DNA from: Doryteuthis pealeii
Lineage: Eukaryota; Mollusca; Cephalopoda; Myopsida; Loliginidae
Length of the DNA: 64,000 nucleotides
Direction of reading: 5' to 3'
NCBI GenBank assembly: GCA_023376005.1
Contig: CM042176.1
Span: 12,223,276-12,287,275 of the forward strand
The notes beneath the pieces are model-generated. The model worked only from the letters and a program-made list of their open reading frames with translations. It had not been told where the DNA came from and ran no database searches. Numbering within the stretch: position 1 is the stretch's first letter; every line of letters begins with the position of its first letter. This document shows positions 62,487 to 64,000 of this stretch, piece after piece. The translations under genes and the position numbers were made by a program.

Positions 62487-62581
62487 CTGAAAAAAATATA
62501 TCAACCACATTTTGTGATATTAGAGTAGATCGTATCAATGACTATTAAAATTTTGATATTGTAATATATTTCAATACTTAC

Positions 62582-63290
62582 CTAGCTTCTCGGGCCGTGT
62601 GTCTAGTGGCTTCGGCCATTGGACTGATGTTGTAAACCACCTTCTGGTATATATATTATGAGAGGACACCCGTGGTTGTGTCTCTCATTTCTAATCTTAT
62701 ATTACTTGAGTACTACTTCTTCTTTTATTGTCTGAAGTTTCTTTTACTAGTGAGTAGCACTTTCTTACTTCTTTCTAGTGAGTCTGTGAGTAGCTATCTT
62801 CATCTGTAACTTGGCTGGTATTTCTTCTTTCTACTTCATGGCCTGGTCTGGTCTCTTGATCTGTGTGGTTTCTTCTAACTTCTAGTTCTGACTTCTCAGC
62901 TGGTATCTTAAGAGATGCCAAGGTTGTCATTGTTTTTAGTGGCAGACACAAGGCATATATTTTGTGAATCATATTTTTATTTAATCTTAACTACTGGACC
63001 ATAACCGTGCATAATGGACCCTGCTGGGTATGTCTTTACATAATGATGTCCAGTAGCCGACTGACTCTTTCACACAGTTCAAACTCTGAACAGGTAGAGA
63101 AGGGTCAACCTAAGTTTATTAAGTGTCAATCAATCTAACAGTCCAGATTTGAATTTAAATAATATCATCCTGATTTGAATTCAAATCTATCTTCTACACT
63201 AACCGTCCAAAACCATCAATTATATAACACTGATAAGAATATGATATCAGTGTAATCCAGGTGGCATCCCTCCAATAATCCCTCCCCTTG
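62582..63290. other. Intron upstream of exon 1; family D fragment
   Basis: 62590-62640 matches family D (agtggcttcggccattggac). The remainder, including a CT-rich stretch at 62680-62800, shows no recognised gene. The preceding HYDIN exon was not found. Confidence 0.4.
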
Positions 63291-63298
63291 TCTAAAAG

Positions 63299-63775
63299 TG
63301 TTACATAATTATTAGATTCCTAATATTTATGTGCAGTTGTGTAGAAATCAAAATGGCTGTCATAAGTTGCAGCCCACGGCTTAAAGGTTGAATGACAAGG
63401 CTTGACCTCAGTCCTAACCTCCAGTGGATACCGTGAGAATCGGTGGAGAAGACCCTCCTTTGGTTTAGATTAGAAATAGATTTTAGTCAGTCGGCCAAAA
63501 CCACGATGGTGGTGAGTCGTGTTATGCATGCTCCGACTCGATCTGCGCAGGTAGTCTGGTGGGAATTTCAAAATAAAATATGATCAAAGTAATTTGAAGT
63601 CTTGTGTATTATCTAAAAACTACCAATGACACAGGGCTTCTGATAAAGAGAAAATCCCAAGGAACACCAGACACGAAATCCCCAAAGCCAAAGTCCAGAT
63701 GCTGGAAGAGACCTAGAAGAACTTAAGATATCAAAGACGCCAGAAGAAGAATACAAGAAAGTAGTAAAGAAAAAG
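63299..63775 (+). repeat. LTR-like repeat L2, copy 2
   Basis: Close relative of 56712-57165 in the same orientation; HYDIN exons lie between them, so they are not the two ends of one provirus. Confidence 0.55.
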
Positions 63776-63784
63776 GGTTATACA

Positions 63785-64000
63785 ACAAAAGAGGCAGGGC
63801 TGGGTTTATTGCCCAGTGCTGAGACACCTCAAAAGAGGAATGCCGAGGGGATACATGCAATTTTTAACACTGGCCACNTACCTGCTCTCATTCGAGGTGG
63901 AACATTGTCCTAAACAAAATGGCATTACTTTTTGACTCACTATGTGGAGAGTAGGGATGTGATCCACAGTGGACCAGCTTTATTTTGATGTATGATACAT
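63785..64000. mobile_element. Family D fragment, one N, and mariner terminus
   Basis: 63785-63877 is family D (ggcagggctgggtttattgc). Position 63878 is N. From 63890 the text gtcctaaacaaaatggcatt and actttttgactcac is a mariner end related to 24926-25502, running off the window. Confidence 0.7.

Noticed and set aside
1461..61650. tRNA genes at the many A/B-box pairs
   Set aside because: The sequences lack clover-leaf arms and continue into shared repeat bodies, so they are SINE heads.
1071..62486. The whole HYDIN locus as a pseudogene
   Set aside because: Only two local defects in about 1,690 codons; 28 good splice-site pairs and long conserved domains argue for a working gene with sequence errors or local changes.
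56712..63775. A provirus with LTRs at 56712 and 63299
   Set aside because: The interval contains HYDIN exons 1 to 3 and no gag or pol; the two copies are independent insertions.

Overview
The window looks like animal nuclear DNA: AT-rich, low in gene density, with short exons separated by introns full of transposon debris and microsatellites. The only confidently recognised host gene is HYDIN, which encodes a very large protein of the central-pair apparatus of motile 9+2 cilia. It lies on the minus strand. The tRNA-derived SINE families, Helitrons, mariner elements and long intronic inverted repeats suggest a mollusc, perhaps a coleoid cephalopod, but no lineage-specific marker proves this.

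I place 28 consecutive HYDIN exons between 62486 (upstream) and 1071 (downstream), about 5.07 kb of coding sequence or roughly 1,690 codons. The beginning and the end of the gene lie outside the window. All exons have GT donors and AG acceptors on the minus strand. The reading phase agrees at every junction except one: the exon at 25587-25741 has lost one base. A second coding defect is an in-frame TGA in the last exon (1119-1121). One acceptor (55724/55734) is a tandem pair. The upstream exons (62.5-53.5 kb) encode charged linkers; the rest encode repeated immunoglobulin-like ASH/MSP domains.

The introns hold several layered repeat groups. (1) Four tRNA-derived SINE groups, here called A to D. 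(2) A repeat of about 600 bp (family E) found five times. (3) Two groups of non-autonomous Helitron-like elements ending in a hairpin plus CTAG. (4) Tc/mariner remnants at 1-618, 24926-25502, 47266-47779 and 52619-52760, plus termini at 57935 and 63890. (5) Probable solo LTRs at 9442-10521, 26497-27014 and 42748-43284. (6) LINE 3' fragments at 18264, 28768, 31190, 43800 and 45320. (7) Palindromic MITE-like elements at 3335, 8297, 15488, 21621, 25913, 35726, 36687, 38187, 39969 and 46145. (8) Minisatellites at 13031, 49858, 52895 and 58680.

Several insertions can be ordered from the sequence alone. A Helitron and a mariner both sit in one older Helitron copy at 24.3-25.5 kb. One solo LTR interrupts a repeat whose uninterrupted copy is at 59.2 kb. 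One SINE is flanked by a 13-bp direct repeat. I see no new multigene system. The most useful items are the two coding breaks in HYDIN, the two Helitron-like families with empty-site evidence, and the repeats that share tail modules or conserved reading frames.
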